Source: Denitromonas iodatirespirans (GTDB taxonomy: Bacteria; Pseudomonadota; Gammaproteobacteria; Burkholderiales; Rhodocyclaceae). Taken from it: 64,000 bases of DNA. Within the stretch, counting starts at the first letter, position 1; the number at the start of each line of letters is the position of its first letter. The translations under genes and the position numbers were made by a program. A model generated the notes under the pieces. It saw nothing but the letters and a program-made list of their open reading frames with translations, did no database searches and had not been told where the DNA came from. Shown here one piece after another: positions 44,813 through 56,014 of the stretch. The DNA lies in NCBI RefSeq assembly GCF_018524365.1, contig NZ_JAEKFT010000005.1, positions 186,001-250,000 on the forward strand, written 5' to 3'.

Positions 44813-44823
44813 CTCAGAACACC

Positions 44824-46053
44824 TCAACCACGTTTGTTACGCGCATTCTCAGCAATGCGCAGGCGCAATGCATTGAGGCGGATGAAGCCGTGCGCATCTT
44901 TTTGGTCGTAGGCGCCCTGGTCGTCCTCGAAGGTGGCGATGGTCGGATCGAACAGCGAATCGGTCTTCGAGTCGCGACTCACCACGATCACATTGCCCTT
45001 GTAGAGCTTGACCCGCACCCAGCCATTGACCGTCTTCTGCGTCTGGTCGATCAGCGCCTGCATGGCGAGGCGCTCCGGCGCCCACCAGTAGCCGTTGTAG
45101 ATTGCGCTGGCGTAGCGCGGCATGAGGTTGTCCTTGAGGTGCGCCACTTCGCGGTCCAGCGTCACCGACTCGATGGCGCGGTGCGCCTTGAGCAGGATGG
45201 TGCCGCCCGGGGTTTCGTAGCAGCCGCGCGACTTCATGCCGACATAGCGGTTCTCGACCAGGTCCAGTCGGCCGACGCCGTGCTTGCCGCCGATCTGGTT
45301 GAGCGTGGCGAGCAACTCATGCGCTTTCATGCGCTTGCCGTTGATCGACACCAGATCGCCCTGCTCGAATTCGAGATCCAGGTACTCGGCCGCGTCCGGC
45401 GCAGCCTCGGGCGACACCGTCCAGCGCCACATCGACTCTTCAGCCTCGGCCGCGGGGTTTTCGAGGTGACGGCCTTCGTAGGAGATGTGCAGCAGATTGG
45501 CGTCCATCGAGTACGGCGCGCCGCCCTGGCGGTGTTTCATGTCGATGGCAATGCCCGCGTCTTCGGCATACTTGAGCAGCTTCTCGCGCGAGAGCAGATC
45601 CCACTCGCGCCACGGGGCGATCACCTTCACGTTCGGCATCAGCGCGTAGTAGCCCAGCTCGAAGCGCACCTGGTCATTGCCCTTGCCGGTGGCGCCATGC
45701 GAGACGGCATCGGCGCCGGTCTGGCGGGCGATCTCGATCTGCCGCTTGGAGATCAGCGGGCGGGCAATGGAGGTGCCCAGCAGGTACTCGCCTTCATACA
45801 CGGTGTTGGCGCGGAACATCGGGAACACGAAGTCGCGCACGAACTCTTCGCGCAGATCGTCGATGAAGATGTTCTCCGGCTTGATGCCGAACTTCAGCGC
45901 CTTCTGGCGTGCCGGGTCGAGCTCCTCGCCCTGCCCCAGGTCGGCGGTGAAGGTCACCACCTCGCATTGATAGGTATCCTGAAGCCACTTCAGGATCACC
46001 GAAGTATCCAGGCCGCCCGAATAGGCCAACACTACCTTTTTCACATCGCTCAT
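44824..46053 (-). CDS. argG: Argininosuccinate synthase
   Basis: A 409-residue enzyme joining citrulline and aspartate with ATP for arginine synthesis. The N-terminal PP-loop [18 protein letters not shown] and the conserved [16 protein letters not shown]-like element ([20 protein letters not shown]) are present. It is the last of the arg genes here, after argD and argF; a 63-bp gap follows argF. Confidence 0.98.
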   Translation of the reverse strand: MSDVKKVVLAYSGGLDTSVILKWLQDTYQCEVVTFTADLGQGEELDPARQKALKFGIKPENIFIDDLREEFVRDFVFPMFRANTVYEGEYLLGTSIARPLISKRQIEIARQTGADAVSHGATGKGNDQVRFELGYYALMPNVKVIAPWREWDLLSREKLLKYAEDAGIAIDMKHRQGGAPYSMDANLLHISYEGRHLENPAAEAEESMWRWTVSPEAAPDAAEYLDLEFEQGDLVSINGKRMKAHELLATLNQIGGKHGVGRLDLVENRYVGMKSRGCYETPGGTILLKAHRAIESVTLDREVAHLKDNLMPRYASAIYNGYWWAPERLAMQALIDQTQKTVNGWVRVKLYKGNVIVVSRDSKTDSLFDPTIATFEDDQGAYDQKDAHGFIRLNALRLRIAENARNKRG

Positions 46054-46116
46054 AGCTTTTCCTGACGATAAGACATGCCGCGGATCACGCGGCCAGATTC
46101 AAATCCACCCGCGCGG

Positions 46117-47040
<924 letters not shown>

Positions 47041-47059
47041 GACACGCTCTTGTGGTGAG

Positions 47060-48232
47060 TTAGGCAGAGAGGAACTTGCGGATCAGCGGCGCCAGCGTAT
47101 CGACCAGCGCCGTCACATCGGCGACCGAGAAGGTCAGCGGCGGCAACAGGCGAATCACCTGCTCGGCCGTCACGTTGATCAGCAGGCCGGCCTCGAGCGC
47201 CTGCCCGACCAGCGCACCGCAGGGCCGATCCAGCACCACGCCGATCATCAGCCCATCGCCGCGAATTTCCGTCACGCCGGCGACGCCGTCGAGGGCGCGG
47301 GCAAGCTCTTCGCGCAGCTGTGCGCCCCGTGCCGATGCGTTCTCCAGCAAGCCGTCGCGTGTCATCACGTCGAGCGTGGTCAGCGCCGCGGTGCACGCCA
47401 GCGGGTTTCCGCCGAAGGTCGAGCCATGGTTGCCCGGGCCGAACACGCCCTTGGCACGCCCAGCGGTCAAGGCGGCACCGATCGGCACGCCGGAGCCCAG
47501 CCCCTTGGCGAGGGTCATGACATCCGGCTGGATGCCGGCCCACTGGTGAGCGAACCATTTACCGGTCCGGCCGACACCGCACTGCACTTCATCGAGAATC
47601 AGCAACCACTCGTGCGCATCGCACAGCGCGCGCACGGCCTTGAGGTAATCGAGATGCGCGGCCCGGATACCGCCCTCGCCCTGGATCGGCTCGAGCATCA
47701 CCGCCACCACGTCATGGTTGGTCTTGGCGACCTGCTCGATCGCCGAGAGGTCGTCGAACGGCACACGCACGAACCCGGGCACCAGCGGCTCGAAACCCGC
47801 CTGCACCTTGCGGTTGCCGGTGGCCGACAAGGTGGCCAGCGTACGGCCGTGGAAGGCCTGCTCCATCACCACGATCGCCGGTTGCGCGATACCGCGCTTG
47901 TGTCCGTAGTAACGCGCCAACTTGATGGCCGCTTCGTTCGCCTCGCACCCCGAATTGGCGAAGAACACTTCGTCCATGCCCGACAACTCGGCCAGCCGGT
48001 CGGCCAATGCTTCCTGCGCGGGGATGCGGTACAGATTGGAGGTATGCAGCACACGCCCGGCCTGCTCGGCCAGCGCCTTGACCAGATCCGGATGGTTGTG
48101 GCCAAGCGTCGACACGGCGATCCCCGCCAGCGCGTCAAGGTAGCGCTTGCCGTCGGTATCGAAGATATGCACCCCCTCGCCGTGAGAAAACGCGACCGGC
48201 AAGCGACCATAGGTGTTCATGACGTGTGACAT
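47060..48232 (-). CDS. argD: Acetylornithine transaminase
   Basis: A 390-residue class-III PLP aminotransferase of arginine (and lysine) biosynthesis. PLP lysine in MTLAKGLGSGVPIGA, with LILDEVQCGVGRTGKWFAHQ and FANSGCEANEAAIKLAR. ATG 48232 has GGGG 9 nt upstream. First gene of the arg unit. Its leader has a hairpin and three heptamer repeats. Confidence 0.95.
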   Translation of the reverse strand: MSHVMNTYGRLPVAFSHGEGVHIFDTDGKRYLDALAGIAVSTLGHNHPDLVKALAEQAGRVLHTSNLYRIPAQEALADRLAELSGMDEVFFANSGCEANEAAIKLARYYGHKRGIAQPAIVVMEQAFHGRTLATLSATGNRKVQAGFEPLVPGFVRVPFDDLSAIEQVAKTNHDVVAVMLEPIQGEGGIRAAHLDYLKAVRALCDAHEWLLILDEVQCGVGRTGKWFAHQWAGIQPDVMTLAKGLGSGVPIGAALTAGRAKGVFGPGNHGSTFGGNPLACTAALTTLDVMTRDGLLENASARGAQLREELARALDGVAGVTEIRGDGLMIGVVLDRPCGALVGQALEAGLLINVTAEQVIRLLPPLTFSVADVTALVDTLAPLIRKFLSA

Positions 48233-48245
48233 GCAATAGCCCCAG

Positions 48246-48266
48246 AATCAGGAATCAGGAATCAGG
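48246..48266. repeat. Three tandem AATCAGG heptamers in argD leader
   Basis: AATCAGG three times in a row (48246-48252, 48253-48259, 48260-48266), 14-34 bp upstream of the argD ATG, so it directly precedes the ribosome site. Confidence 0.7.
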
Positions 48267-48288
48267 ATTTGATCCGTTCAAAACACAT

Positions 48289-48308
48289 ACGGCGGCCGTC
48301 GCCGCCGT
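48289..48308. repeat. Hairpin ACGGCGGC-CGTC-GCCGCCGT
   Basis: Perfect 8-bp arms in the divergent argD/DUF3579 gap. Because both genes point away it is not an ordinary terminator; on the argD side it could be part of the leader. Confidence 0.6.
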
Positions 48309-48404
48309 GAACTGTAAGCGTTCGATGGTAAGTGAAACACGCTTTGATGTACATATTGGCCCGCCAGCGCACCTCCAGCCGGCCGACGGCGGGCCCACAA
48401 TTTC

Positions 48405-48413
48405 TGCTAGAAT
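48405..48413 (+). promoter_or_regulatory. Extended -10 promoter for DUF3579 gene
   Basis: TG-C-TAGAAT is an extended -10 element about 105 bp upstream of the start codon. No good -35 is seen. Confidence 0.45.
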
Positions 48414-48517
48414 CCCGCCCTGTCGCGGGACGTCCGCCAGAGGCCGGCAGAGCCTCAGCAGTCGCGCTTTTGGGAGGGGCCGCGGCTCAACAATGGGCCC
48501 GGACAGACATCAAGAAC

Positions 48518-48814
48518 ATGACCACAAAGAACCAGAGTTTTGTCATCGTCGGCGTCACCCGCGAGGGCCGAAAATTCCGCCCCAGCGACTGGGCGGACCG
48601 CCTGTGCGGCATCATGTCGGCCTTCGGCGCGGACAACCGCATGAAGTACTCACCCTATGTTCGGCCCGGCTGCACCCTCACCGGCGACAAGAGCGTGGTG
48701 GTGGACGCCCGGCTGTATGACATAGAACCCCTCGCCTACAAGTTTCTGGTCAATTTCGCAGACGACAACAATCTGACCATCGAACCCATCGATTCGGCAC
48801 AGAGCGCGGTCTGA
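48518..48814 (+). CDS. DUF3579 domain protein
   Basis: A 98-residue cytosolic protein. SFVIVGVTREGRKFRPSDWADRLCGIMSAFG, MKYSPYVRPG, GDKSVVVDARLYDIEPLAYKFLVNFADDN are DUF3579 hallmarks. The family is confined largely to betaproteobacteria and has no known function. Start at 48518 (MTTKNQSF) is chosen over an unconserved extension to 48332. Followed by a strong bidirectional terminator. Confidence 0.85.
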   Translation: MTTKNQSFVIVGVTREGRKFRPSDWADRLCGIMSAFGADNRMKYSPYVRPGCTLTGDKSVVVDARLYDIEPLAYKFLVNFADDNNLTIEPIDSAQSAV

Positions 48815-48842
48815 GCACTGGCCGCCCGGGCGGCCAGACACA

Positions 48843-48870
48843 AAAAAGGCGACCCGCGGGTCGCCTTTTT
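48843..48870. terminator. Bidirectional terminator, DUF3579 / rpsT
   Basis: AAAAAGGCGACCC-GC-GGGTCGCCTTTTT between convergent genes: 13-bp arms, A and T runs on both sides. Confidence 0.92.
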
Positions 48871-48886
48871 CGTCGTCTCGCAACGC

Positions 48887-49153
48887 TCAGGCAGCCATCC
48901 CCTTGATCGCTGCGGACAGGCGGCTCTTATGGCGCGCAGCAGCGTTCTTGTGGATGATCCGCTTGTCAGCGATGGTGTCGATGGTTTTCATCGAGCTTTG
49001 AAACAGGGTGCGGGCAACGTCCTGATCGCCTGCATCGACCGCCTTACGCACAGCCTTGATCGCAGTGCGAAGACGCGAGCGCAGGCTGGCGTTGTGAGCA
49101 CGCGCAGCATCGTTTTGGCGAGCGCGCTTGCGGGCTTGTGCCGTATTGGCCAT
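48887..49153 (-). CDS. rpsT: Ribosomal protein S20
   Basis: An 88-residue 30S protein. [35 protein letters not shown] in part is the typical basic helical start. The ATG at 49153 gives the canonical N-terminus. Divergent from murJ, the common arrangement in proteobacteria. Confidence 0.97.
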   Translation of the reverse strand: MANTAQARKRARQNDAARAHNASLRSRLRTAIKAVRKAVDAGDQDVARTLFQSSMKTIDTIADKRIIHKNAAARHKSRLSAAIKGMAA

Positions 49154-49287
49154 AAGTCTTCGTCCGTGTTGGTAGATACTGAAAGCGCGAGATGATAGCG
49201 TGTCGAGCGGCCTCGCGCAAGTCATATGCGCACTCGGCCGATCGGCGCGCAACGCAGTATCATGCGCAGTTTGCCGGACCCTCGCCG

Positions 49288-50823
49288 ATGAACCTGCTTC
49301 GCGCCCTCGCCACCGTCAGCAGCATGACGCTGATCTCACGCATCCTCGGCTTCGTCCGGGATTTCGTGATCGCCCGCGCCTTCGGTGCCGGGATGGCGAC
49401 CGACGCCTTCTTCGTCGCCTTCCGCCTGCCCAACCTGTTGCGCCGCATGTTCGCCGAAGGCGCCTTCTCCCAGGCCTTCGTGCCGATCCTGGCCGAATAC
49501 AAGAACCGCCGCGGCGAAACGGAAGCCCAGCAGCTGGTGAGCAAGGTCGCCACCTTGCTGGGCTTGGCGGTGTTGCTGATCTCCATCCTCGGCGCCCTGG
49601 CCGCTCCGCTGATCATCTATGTCTCGGCGCCGGGCTTCTCGGCCGATGCGGAAAAGTTCGCCCTCACGGTCGAGCTGACCCGCATCACCTTCCCCTACAT
49701 CTTCTTCATGTCGCTGGTGGCCCTGTCGGGCGGCGTGCTCAACACCTGGAGCCGGTTCGCGATTCCGGCCTTCACGCCGGTGCTGCTCAACCTCAGCTTC
49801 ATTGCCATGGCGCTGTTCGCCGCGCCGCTGTTCGATCCGCCGGTGCTGGCGCTGGCCTGGGCGGCGTTTCTCGGCGGCGCCTTGCAGCTCATCTTGCAAC
49901 TGCGGCCGCTGGCGCGCATCGGCATGCTGCCGCGCCTGCGGCTCGACACCAAGGATCCGGGCGTACGGCGCATCCTCTATCTGATGGCGCCGGCGATCCT
50001 GGGCGTATCGGTCAGCCAGATCTCGCTGCTCATCAACACCATCTTCGCCTCCTTCCTGACCAGCGGCAGCGTCTCCTGGCTGTACTTCGCCGACCGCCTG
50101 ATGGAATTCCCGGCCGGCCTGCTGGGCGTGGCGCTGGGGACCATCCTGCTGCCCAGCCTCTCCAAGTGCCATGCCGACGAGGACCCGACCCAGTTCTCCG
50201 ATCTGCTCGACTGGGGCCTGCGCCTGACGCTGATGCTGACCCTGCCGGCGGCATTGGCGCTGGCCGTGTTGGCGGTGCCGCTGATCTCCACGCTGTTCCA
50301 CTACGGCGCTTTCGGCGCCGACGACGTCCTCAACACGCGCACCGCGCTCATCGCCTACAGCATCGGCCTGACCGGCATGATCCTGGTCAAGGTGCTGGCC
50401 CCCGGCTTCTACGCGCGACAAGACATCCGCACCCCGGTGCGAATCGCGCTGATCACCCTGGTCGCCACCCAGCTGATGAACCTGGCCTTCATCGGCCCGT
50501 TCAAGCATGCCGGCCTGGCGTTGTCGATCGGCCTGGCTGCCTGCCTCAACGCCGGCCTGCTGTTCCGCGGCCTGCGCCTGCGCAAGGTCTTCCAGCCGCG
50601 CCCCGGCTGGGCGGCGTTTTCTTTCAAGCTGCTGCTGGCCCTGGGCGCGCTGGGCGCGGTGATGTGGTTTCTCAAAGGCACGGACGCGAGCTGGATCGCC
50701 GAGGGTGGCAGTGCGCGTGCGCTGCGCCTGAGCCTGCTAGTGGTGGCCAGTATCGCCACCTACTTCGCCACCCTCTTCGTGCTTGGCTTCCGGCCGCGCG
50801 ACTTCTCCCGGCGGGCCGCCTGA
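49288..50823 (+). CDS. murJ: Lipid II flippase MurJ
   Basis: A 511-residue inner-membrane MOP-superfamily flippase with about 14 helices, essential for peptidoglycan. [35 protein letters not shown] in part, [20 protein letters not shown] and PFDRAL-like [13 protein letters not shown] are characteristic. ATG 49288 is chosen to give the usual N-terminus. Confidence 0.96.
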   Translation: MNLLRALATVSSMTLISRILGFVRDFVIARAFGAGMATDAFFVAFRLPNLLRRMFAEGAFSQAFVPILAEYKNRRGETEAQQLVSKVATLLGLAVLLISILGALAAPLIIYVSAPGFSADAEKFALTVELTRITFPYIFFMSLVALSGGVLNTWSRFAIPAFTPVLLNLSFIAMALFAAPLFDPPVLALAWAAFLGGALQLILQLRPLARIGMLPRLRLDTKDPGVRRILYLMAPAILGVSVSQISLLINTIFASFLTSGSVSWLYFADRLMEFPAGLLGVALGTILLPSLSKCHADEDPTQFSDLLDWGLRLTLMLTLPAALALAVLAVPLISTLFHYGAFGADDVLNTRTALIAYSIGLTGMILVKVLAPGFYARQDIRTPVRIALITLVATQLMNLAFIGPFKHAGLALSIGLAACLNAGLLFRGLRLRKVFQPRPGWAAFSFKLLLALGALGAVMWFLKGTDASWIAEGGSARALRLSLLVVASIATYFATLFVLGFRPRDFSRRAA

Positions 50824-50890
50824 GCGCGGGCCTGCGGCTTCGGCCTAGAATGCAAGCATCACGTTTCCGACACCGACCCGGGAGGTTCTG

Positions 50891-51520
50891 ATGAAGATAT
50901 CCAGTCAAAGTCTGACAGATGGCCAAGTCATCGACGGCACCTACGCCTTCGGCGTGCCTGCCGCCGAGGGGCATGTCGCGCTGAGCGACAACCGCAACCC
51001 GCATATCGGCTGGTCCGATCTGCCCGCCGGCACGCGCTCGCTGGTCCTGATCTGCCATGATCCGGATGTGCCCAGCCGCGGCGACGACGTCAATCAGGAA
51101 GGGCGGACCGTCCCGGCCGATCTGCCGCGCGTGGATTTCTTCCACTGGGTGCTGATCGATATCGACCCGGCGCTCGGCGAGCTGGGCGAAGGCGTGTTCT
51201 CCTCGGGCATCACCGCCCGCGGCAAACCCGGCCCGGCCGGCCCGCTCGGCACACAGCAAGGCATCAACGACTACACCGGCTGGTTTGCCAGCGACCCCGA
51301 CATGAGCGGCGATTACCACGGCTATGACGGCCCCTGCCCGCCGTGGAACGACAGCATCCCGCACCGCTATGTGTTTACGCTGTACGCCACCGACCTGGCC
51401 CGCTGCCCGGTGGGCGGCCGCTTCACCGGGCAGGACGTACGCTCGGCGATCGCCGGCCACATCCTCGACCAGGCCGACCTGACGGTCCGCTACAGCCTCA
51501 ACCCCGCGGTACCGGCCTGA
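50891..51520 (+). CDS. YbhB/YbcL family PEBP (Raf kinase inhibitor-like) protein
   Basis: A 209-residue phosphatidylethanolamine-binding-protein fold. NRNPHIGWSDLPAGTRSLVLICHDPDVPSR and VDFFHWVLIDIDP are the ligand-pocket motifs, YDGPCPPWNDSIPHRYVFTLYATDL the rest of the pocket. Longer than E. coli YbhB (158) by mid-protein insertions. Function unknown. AGGTTCTG before the ATG. Convergent with the phosphofructokinase gene; GC-rich hairpin but no U-tract in the 31-bp gap. Confidence 0.85.
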   Translation: MKISSQSLTDGQVIDGTYAFGVPAAEGHVALSDNRNPHIGWSDLPAGTRSLVLICHDPDVPSRGDDVNQEGRTVPADLPRVDFFHWVLIDIDPALGELGEGVFSSGITARGKPGPAGPLGTQQGINDYTGWFASDPDMSGDYHGYDGPCPPWNDSIPHRYVFTLYATDLARCPVGGRFTGQDVRSAIAGHILDQADLTVRYSLNPAVPA

Positions 51521-51551
51521 GCCGCCACCCCGCGCCCGCTCGGGCGTGGGT

Positions 51552-52808
51552 TCAGCGCGGATAGGTCGCCAGTTTCCGGGCGACCGGCGCCAGCGCCGGC
51601 GCCCGGTAGTCGGGCAGCCCGTCGCGAAACGCCGGCGGGTTTTCGCCGATCACCAGCGGCCGCAACCAGCGCAGCGCGGCATCGGTCAGATCGAAACCAT
51701 TGGCGTGGATGAACTCGGCCGGCACGCGCCGTTCGGCATTGGCGATCGGCCCGAGCGCGGCGGGCTCGACCCGCCAGCGATAGGGCGCGTCCGATTCGCG
51801 CACGATCGCCGGCATCACCGCATCCAGGCCCTGCACGGCATAGTCCACTGCCATCCGCCCCACCGCCTCCGCCTGCGTGCGATCGGTGGCCGACACCAGA
51901 TGACCGGCCGCGCGCTGCAGATAGTCCGGCACCGCCCAGTGGTGCTTGTAGCCCAACTTGTCGTGCACCAGCCGCGCCAGCCGCTGGCCGACACCGCCGA
52001 GCTGCACATGACCGAGCGCATCCTCATCCTGCTCGGCCAGCAGCTTGCCGTCGCGGCTGCGCACGCCTTCGGCGGCGGTGATCGCGCAATAGCCGATCCG
52101 CGCGACACAGGCTTCGACCTGGCGCAGGAAGGCCTCCGGGTCGAAAGGCACCTCGGGCAGCAACAGCACATGCGGCGGATCGCCCGGCGCCTGCCGTGCC
52201 AACGCGGTCGCGGCGGCCAGCCAGCCGCAGTTGCGGCCCATGACTTCCATCACGAAGATGCGCCCACGCTGGCTGCTCATGGCGCGCAAGTCCATGCCGG
52301 CCTCGCGCATCGCCGTGGACAGGAACTTGGCGGCCGAGCCGAAGCCGGGGGACGCATCGGTGCCGACCAGATCGTTGTCTACCGTCTTCGGCACACCGAG
52401 GCAGACAAGCGGATAGCCGCGCGCCTTCGCCGCCGCCGACAGCTTGAGCACGGTGTCCATCGAGCCGTTGCCGCCGTTGTAGAGGAAATAGCCGACATCA
52501 TGGGCGGCGAATACGTCGAACAGGCGGTCGAACTGCGCCGGATTGTCTGCCGGCGCATCGAGGTCGAAGCGGCAGGCGCCGAAGGCACCGCCCGGCAGCG
52601 CAGCCAGGGCCGCCAGATCGGCATCGTCGAGCCCGGCCGTGTCGACCAGATCTTCCGCCAGCACGCCGAGAATGCCATGCCGCGCCCCGAGCACACGCCC
52701 CACCTGCACCGGATGGCGGCGGGCTTCGGCGATCACCGCGGCCGCGCTGGCGTTGATGACGGCCGTGACACCGCCAGACTGGGCGTACAACAAGGTTCTG
52801 GGCGTCAT
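51552..52808 (-). CDS. 6-phosphofructokinase (PPi-type clade)
   Basis: A 418-residue phosphofructokinase. N111-G-G-N-G-S-M-D118 corresponds to the GGDG phosphate-donor site, PKTVDNDLVGTD (140-151) to PGTIDND of E. coli PfkA, and MEVMGRNCGWLAA to MGR..G. K141 is typical of PPi-dependent enzymes, whereas G115 (family PPi enzymes usually have Asp) is ATP-like, so donor specificity is not certain. Downstream of adk behind a terminator; 79 bp separate them. Confidence 0.85.
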   Translation of the reverse strand: MTPRTLLYAQSGGVTAVINASAAAVIAEARRHPVQVGRVLGARHGILGVLAEDLVDTAGLDDADLAALAALPGGAFGACRFDLDAPADNPAQFDRLFDVFAAHDVGYFLYNGGNGSMDTVLKLSAAAKARGYPLVCLGVPKTVDNDLVGTDASPGFGSAAKFLSTAMREAGMDLRAMSSQRGRIFVMEVMGRNCGWLAAATALARQAPGDPPHVLLLPEVPFDPEAFLRQVEACVARIGYCAITAAEGVRSRDGKLLAEQDEDALGHVQLGGVGQRLARLVHDKLGYKHHWAVPDYLQRAAGHLVSATDRTQAEAVGRMAVDYAVQGLDAVMPAIVRESDAPYRWRVEPAALGPIANAERRVPAEFIHANGFDLTDAALRWLRPLVIGENPPAFRDGLPDYRAPALAPVARKLATYPR

Positions 52809-52831
52809 GCGCAACACTCCGGTCGTCCATG

Positions 52832-52867
52832 AAAAACGGCGGCCCGGTCGAAACCGGCAGCCGCCGT
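52832..52867 (-). terminator. Terminator of adk
   Basis: On the minus strand ACGGCGGC ... GCCGCCGT with an inner CCGG/CCGG pairing and a run of five T at its end, 20 bp after the adk stop. Confidence 0.75.
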
Positions 52868-52887
52868 GTGCGTGGTGTGCAGGCCGA

Positions 52888-53553
<666 letters not shown>

Positions 53554-53609
53554 CTAGTAAATATGCATTCGGGGTACAGCTCCCTGCTGCACCCGGTCAG
53601 CCCGTGAAG

Positions 53610-54386
53610 TTACCTGCAAAGCCCAGACCGGTCAAACACTTGCCGGACACGGGCCAGATCGGCTTCGGTATCCACGCCGGCGGCCGGCGCATGATCGACG
53701 GCCATCACCTGGATCACGTCGCCATGCCACAGGGCGCGCAACTGTTCGAGCGCCTCCCATTGCTCCAGCGCACACGGCGCGAGCTGAGTGTAGCGGCGCA
53801 GAAACGACGCCCGATAGGCGTACAAACCAATGTGACGCATCACCGGCAGCCCCGCCGGCAACGTGTCGCGCTGGGTCGCCCAGGCATCGCGTGCCCAGGG
53901 AATCGGCGCGCGCGAAAAATACAGGGCGCGCCCGCGCGCGTCGCTCACCACCTTGACCACGTTGGGATTGAACATCTCCTCGGCCGACGCGATCGGATGT
54001 GCCGCGGTGGCGATCGCCGCCTCGGGCGCCGCGGCCAGCGCCTCGGCCACGCCGCGCACCAGGGTGGGCTCGATCAGCGGCTCGTCGCCCTGCACATTGA
54101 CCACGATGTCGTCGTCTGCCCAGCCCAGCTGGGCCACCACTTCGGCCAGACGGTCCGTGCCGCTGGGATGGTCGGCGCGGGTCATCACCACCTGACCGCC
54201 GGCAGCGCGCACGGCATCGGCCACGCCGGCATGGTCGGTCGCCACCCAGATGTCGCGGGCGCCGGCGCTTTGCACCTGCTCCAGCACCCGCACGATCATC
54301 GGCTTGCCGGCGATGTCGGCCAGCGGCTTGCCCGGCAGGCGGCTGGAGGCAAAGCGCGCTGGAATGACCAGCCGGAAGCCGCTCAA
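53610..54386 (-). CDS. kdsB: CMP-KDO synthase (3-deoxy-manno-octulosonate cytidylyltransferase)
   Basis: A 258-residue enzyme activating KDO with CTP for LPS inner core. [22 protein letters not shown] is the diagnostic N-terminus, [11 protein letters not shown] the metal-binding motif. The start is a TTG at 54386 that overlaps the Trm112 stop codon (TTGA); no ATG exists between it and the conserved IPAR motif, so translational coupling to trm112 is likely. Confidence 0.94.
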   Translation of the reverse strand: MSGFRLVIPARFASSRLPGKPLADIAGKPMIVRVLEQVQSAGARDIWVATDHAGVADAVRAAGGQVVMTRADHPSGTDRLAEVVAQLGWADDDIVVNVQGDEPLIEPTLVRGVAEALAAAPEAAIATAAHPIASAEEMFNPNVVKVVSDARGRALYFSRAPIPWARDAWATQRDTLPAGLPVMRHIGLYAYRASFLRRYTQLAPCALEQWEALEQLRALWHGDVIQVMAVDHAPAAGVDTEADLARVRQVFDRSGLCR

Positions 54387-54568
54387 GGCCCGCCGTCCTC
54401 GCTCAATTCCAGCGTCCGGGCCTCGTCCTCGAGCATCACCGGGATGCCGTCGCGAATCGGATAGGCCAGCCGGCATGGCCTGCAGACCAACTCCTGATCG
54501 GCCTTGCGATAGTCGAGCGGTCCCTTGCACAGGGGGCAGACCAGAATTTCAAGCAGCTTGGCGTCCAT
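54383..54568 (-). CDS. Trm112 family zinc protein (YcaR-like)
   Basis: A 61-residue UPF0434/Trm112 protein. Four zinc-binding cysteines C11, C14, C29 and C32 ([30 protein letters not shown]). Eukaryotic Trm112 activates methyltransferases; the bacterial role is unclear. It overlaps the lpxK 3' end by 20 bp and the kdsB start by 4 bp, the common order in betaproteobacteria. Confidence 0.93.
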   Translation of the reverse strand: MDAKLLEILVCPLCKGPLDYRKADQELVCRPCRLAYPIRDGIPVMLEDEARTLELSEDGGP

Positions 54569-55565
54569 GACGGGAAAGTGTCTCCAACAGGGGCTGCAGG
54601 GCAGCGTCGGGAATCGAGGCGCGCACAGGGAAGACCCAGGTCTCGTCGGGCGCGAATGCGGCGCATTTTACCGCATCCTTCTCGGTCATAAGGATGGCTT
54701 CGCCCGGCCCGAAGGCCAGATCGGCCGGCACGAAGACATGGTGGTCGGGAAAGGCATGGGGGATGACCGTCAGTCCCATCGCCGCGAGCTGATCGAAAAA
54801 GCGTTGCGGCCGGCCGATGCCGGCGACGGCATGCACTGCCCGGCCAGCGAAATGGGACGCATCGACCCGCTCGCCAGGCTGCCCGATGCGCTCGAACTGC
54901 GCGCCGACCAGCGTCATCGGCGCCTGCGCCACGCGGCCCAGTTGCGCCGTCAAGCCCGCGGACACCGGGCCATGCGCCAACACCAGATCGGCCTGCGCGG
55001 CCCGCGCGATGCCTTCGCGCAGCGGGCCGGCCGGCAGCAACCAGCGATTGCCGAGCACGCGCTCGTCGATCACCACGATCTCGGCCGTGCGCGCCAGCGC
55101 GTAGTGCTGGAGCCCGTCGTCGCTGATGATCACGTCCACCTCGTGATGCTGCTGGCAGAGGACTTGCGCCGCCGCCGGCCGGTCGCGCCCCACCGCCACC
55201 GGGCAGCCGGTGCGCCGAGCCATCAGCAAGGGCTCGTCGCCCACCGCGTCGGCCGTGTCATCGGCGACGACGCAACGCGCCTGCGCCACCTGGCCGCCAT
55301 GCCCGCGGCTGATGATGCCGGGGCGGAAGCCCTGCGCCTGCAATTGCGCGGCCAGCCAGATCACCACCGGCGTCTTGCCGCTGCCGCCCACCGCGATGTT
55401 GCCGACCACGACGACCGGCACCGGCGCCGAGCGGCGGGCGAGCAGGCCACATCGATAGGCCAGGCGGCGTACGGCCGACAACAGGGCGAAAAGCAGGGAA
55501 AGTGGGCGAAGGGCAATCGCGCGCCAACCGCGGCGCTGCCAGAACTGCGGAGCCGTGGCAGCCAT
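54549..55565 (-). CDS. lpxK: Tetraacyldisaccharide 4'-kinase LpxK
   Basis: A 338-residue inner-membrane-associated kinase for lipid A synthesis. N-terminal amphipathic/TM segment ([16 protein letters not shown]), Walker [14 protein letters not shown] (54-66), SRGHGG, and D-G-L-Q-H ([10 protein letters not shown]). Coupled in an exbB-exbD-lpxK-trm112-kdsB row. Confidence 0.95.
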   Translation of the reverse strand: MAATAPQFWQRRGWRAIALRPLSLLFALLSAVRRLAYRCGLLARRSAPVPVVVVGNIAVGGSGKTPVVIWLAAQLQAQGFRPGIISRGHGGQVAQARCVVADDTADAVGDEPLLMARRTGCPVAVGRDRPAAAQVLCQQHHEVDVIISDDGLQHYALARTAEIVVIDERVLGNRWLLPAGPLREGIARAAQADLVLAHGPVSAGLTAQLGRVAQAPMTLVGAQFERIGQPGERVDASHFAGRAVHAVAGIGRPQRFFDQLAAMGLTVIPHAFPDHHVFVPADLAFGPGEAILMTEKDAVKCAAFAPDETWVFPVRASIPDAALQPLLETLSRHGRQAA

Positions 55566-55581
55566 GACGGCCGGGCCGGGT

Positions 55582-56001
55582 TCAGTCGGTGCCGCGGGTG
55601 GCGAAGGTGATCCGCGGCAGGCCCACGCGCTGCGCCGCCTGCATCACGTCCACCACGCGCTGATGCTGCGCCTTGGCGTCGGCGTTGATCACCACCAGCG
55701 GCGGCTCGGCATCGGCCGGCACGGCGCGGCCGAGGCTGGCGGCAATCGCGTCGATGTCGTGCCCGACCACCGGCACACGGTTGATCAACACGTCGCCCTC
55801 GGCAGTCACCGCGATGTTCACCTCGTTGGGCTGGGTGTCGATCACCTCGGCGCTGGCCGTGGGCAGGTTCAGCTCCAACCCAGAAAACTTGGCATAGGTG
55901 GTGGTCAGCATCAGGAAGATGATGATCACCAGCAGCACGTCGATCAGCGGGATCAGGTTGATCTCGGGCTCTTCCTGCCGGCGGTTGGTCTGGAAACGCA
56001 T
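55582..56001 (-). CDS. exbD: ExbD/TolR biopolymer transport protein
   Basis: A 139-residue inner-membrane protein with one N-terminal helix (EINLIPLIDVLLVIIIFLMLTTTYA) carrying the proton-path aspartate in IPLIDVLLVI, and a periplasmic domain. Works with the adjacent ExbB to energise TonB or Tol systems. The preceding gene is 13 bp away. Confidence 0.93.
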   Translation of the reverse strand: MRFQTNRRQEEPEINLIPLIDVLLVIIIFLMLTTTYAKFSGLELNLPTASAEVIDTQPNEVNIAVTAEGDVLINRVPVVGHDIDAIAASLGRAVPADAEPPLVVINADAKAQHQRVVDVMQAAQRVGLPRITFATRGTD

Positions 56002-56014
56002 GGCGGGCGCCTCC

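Noticed and set aside
48246-48266. Phase-variable repeat upstream of argD
   Set aside because: Three heptamers are few for slipped-strand switching and arginine biosynthesis is not a usual phase-variable target.
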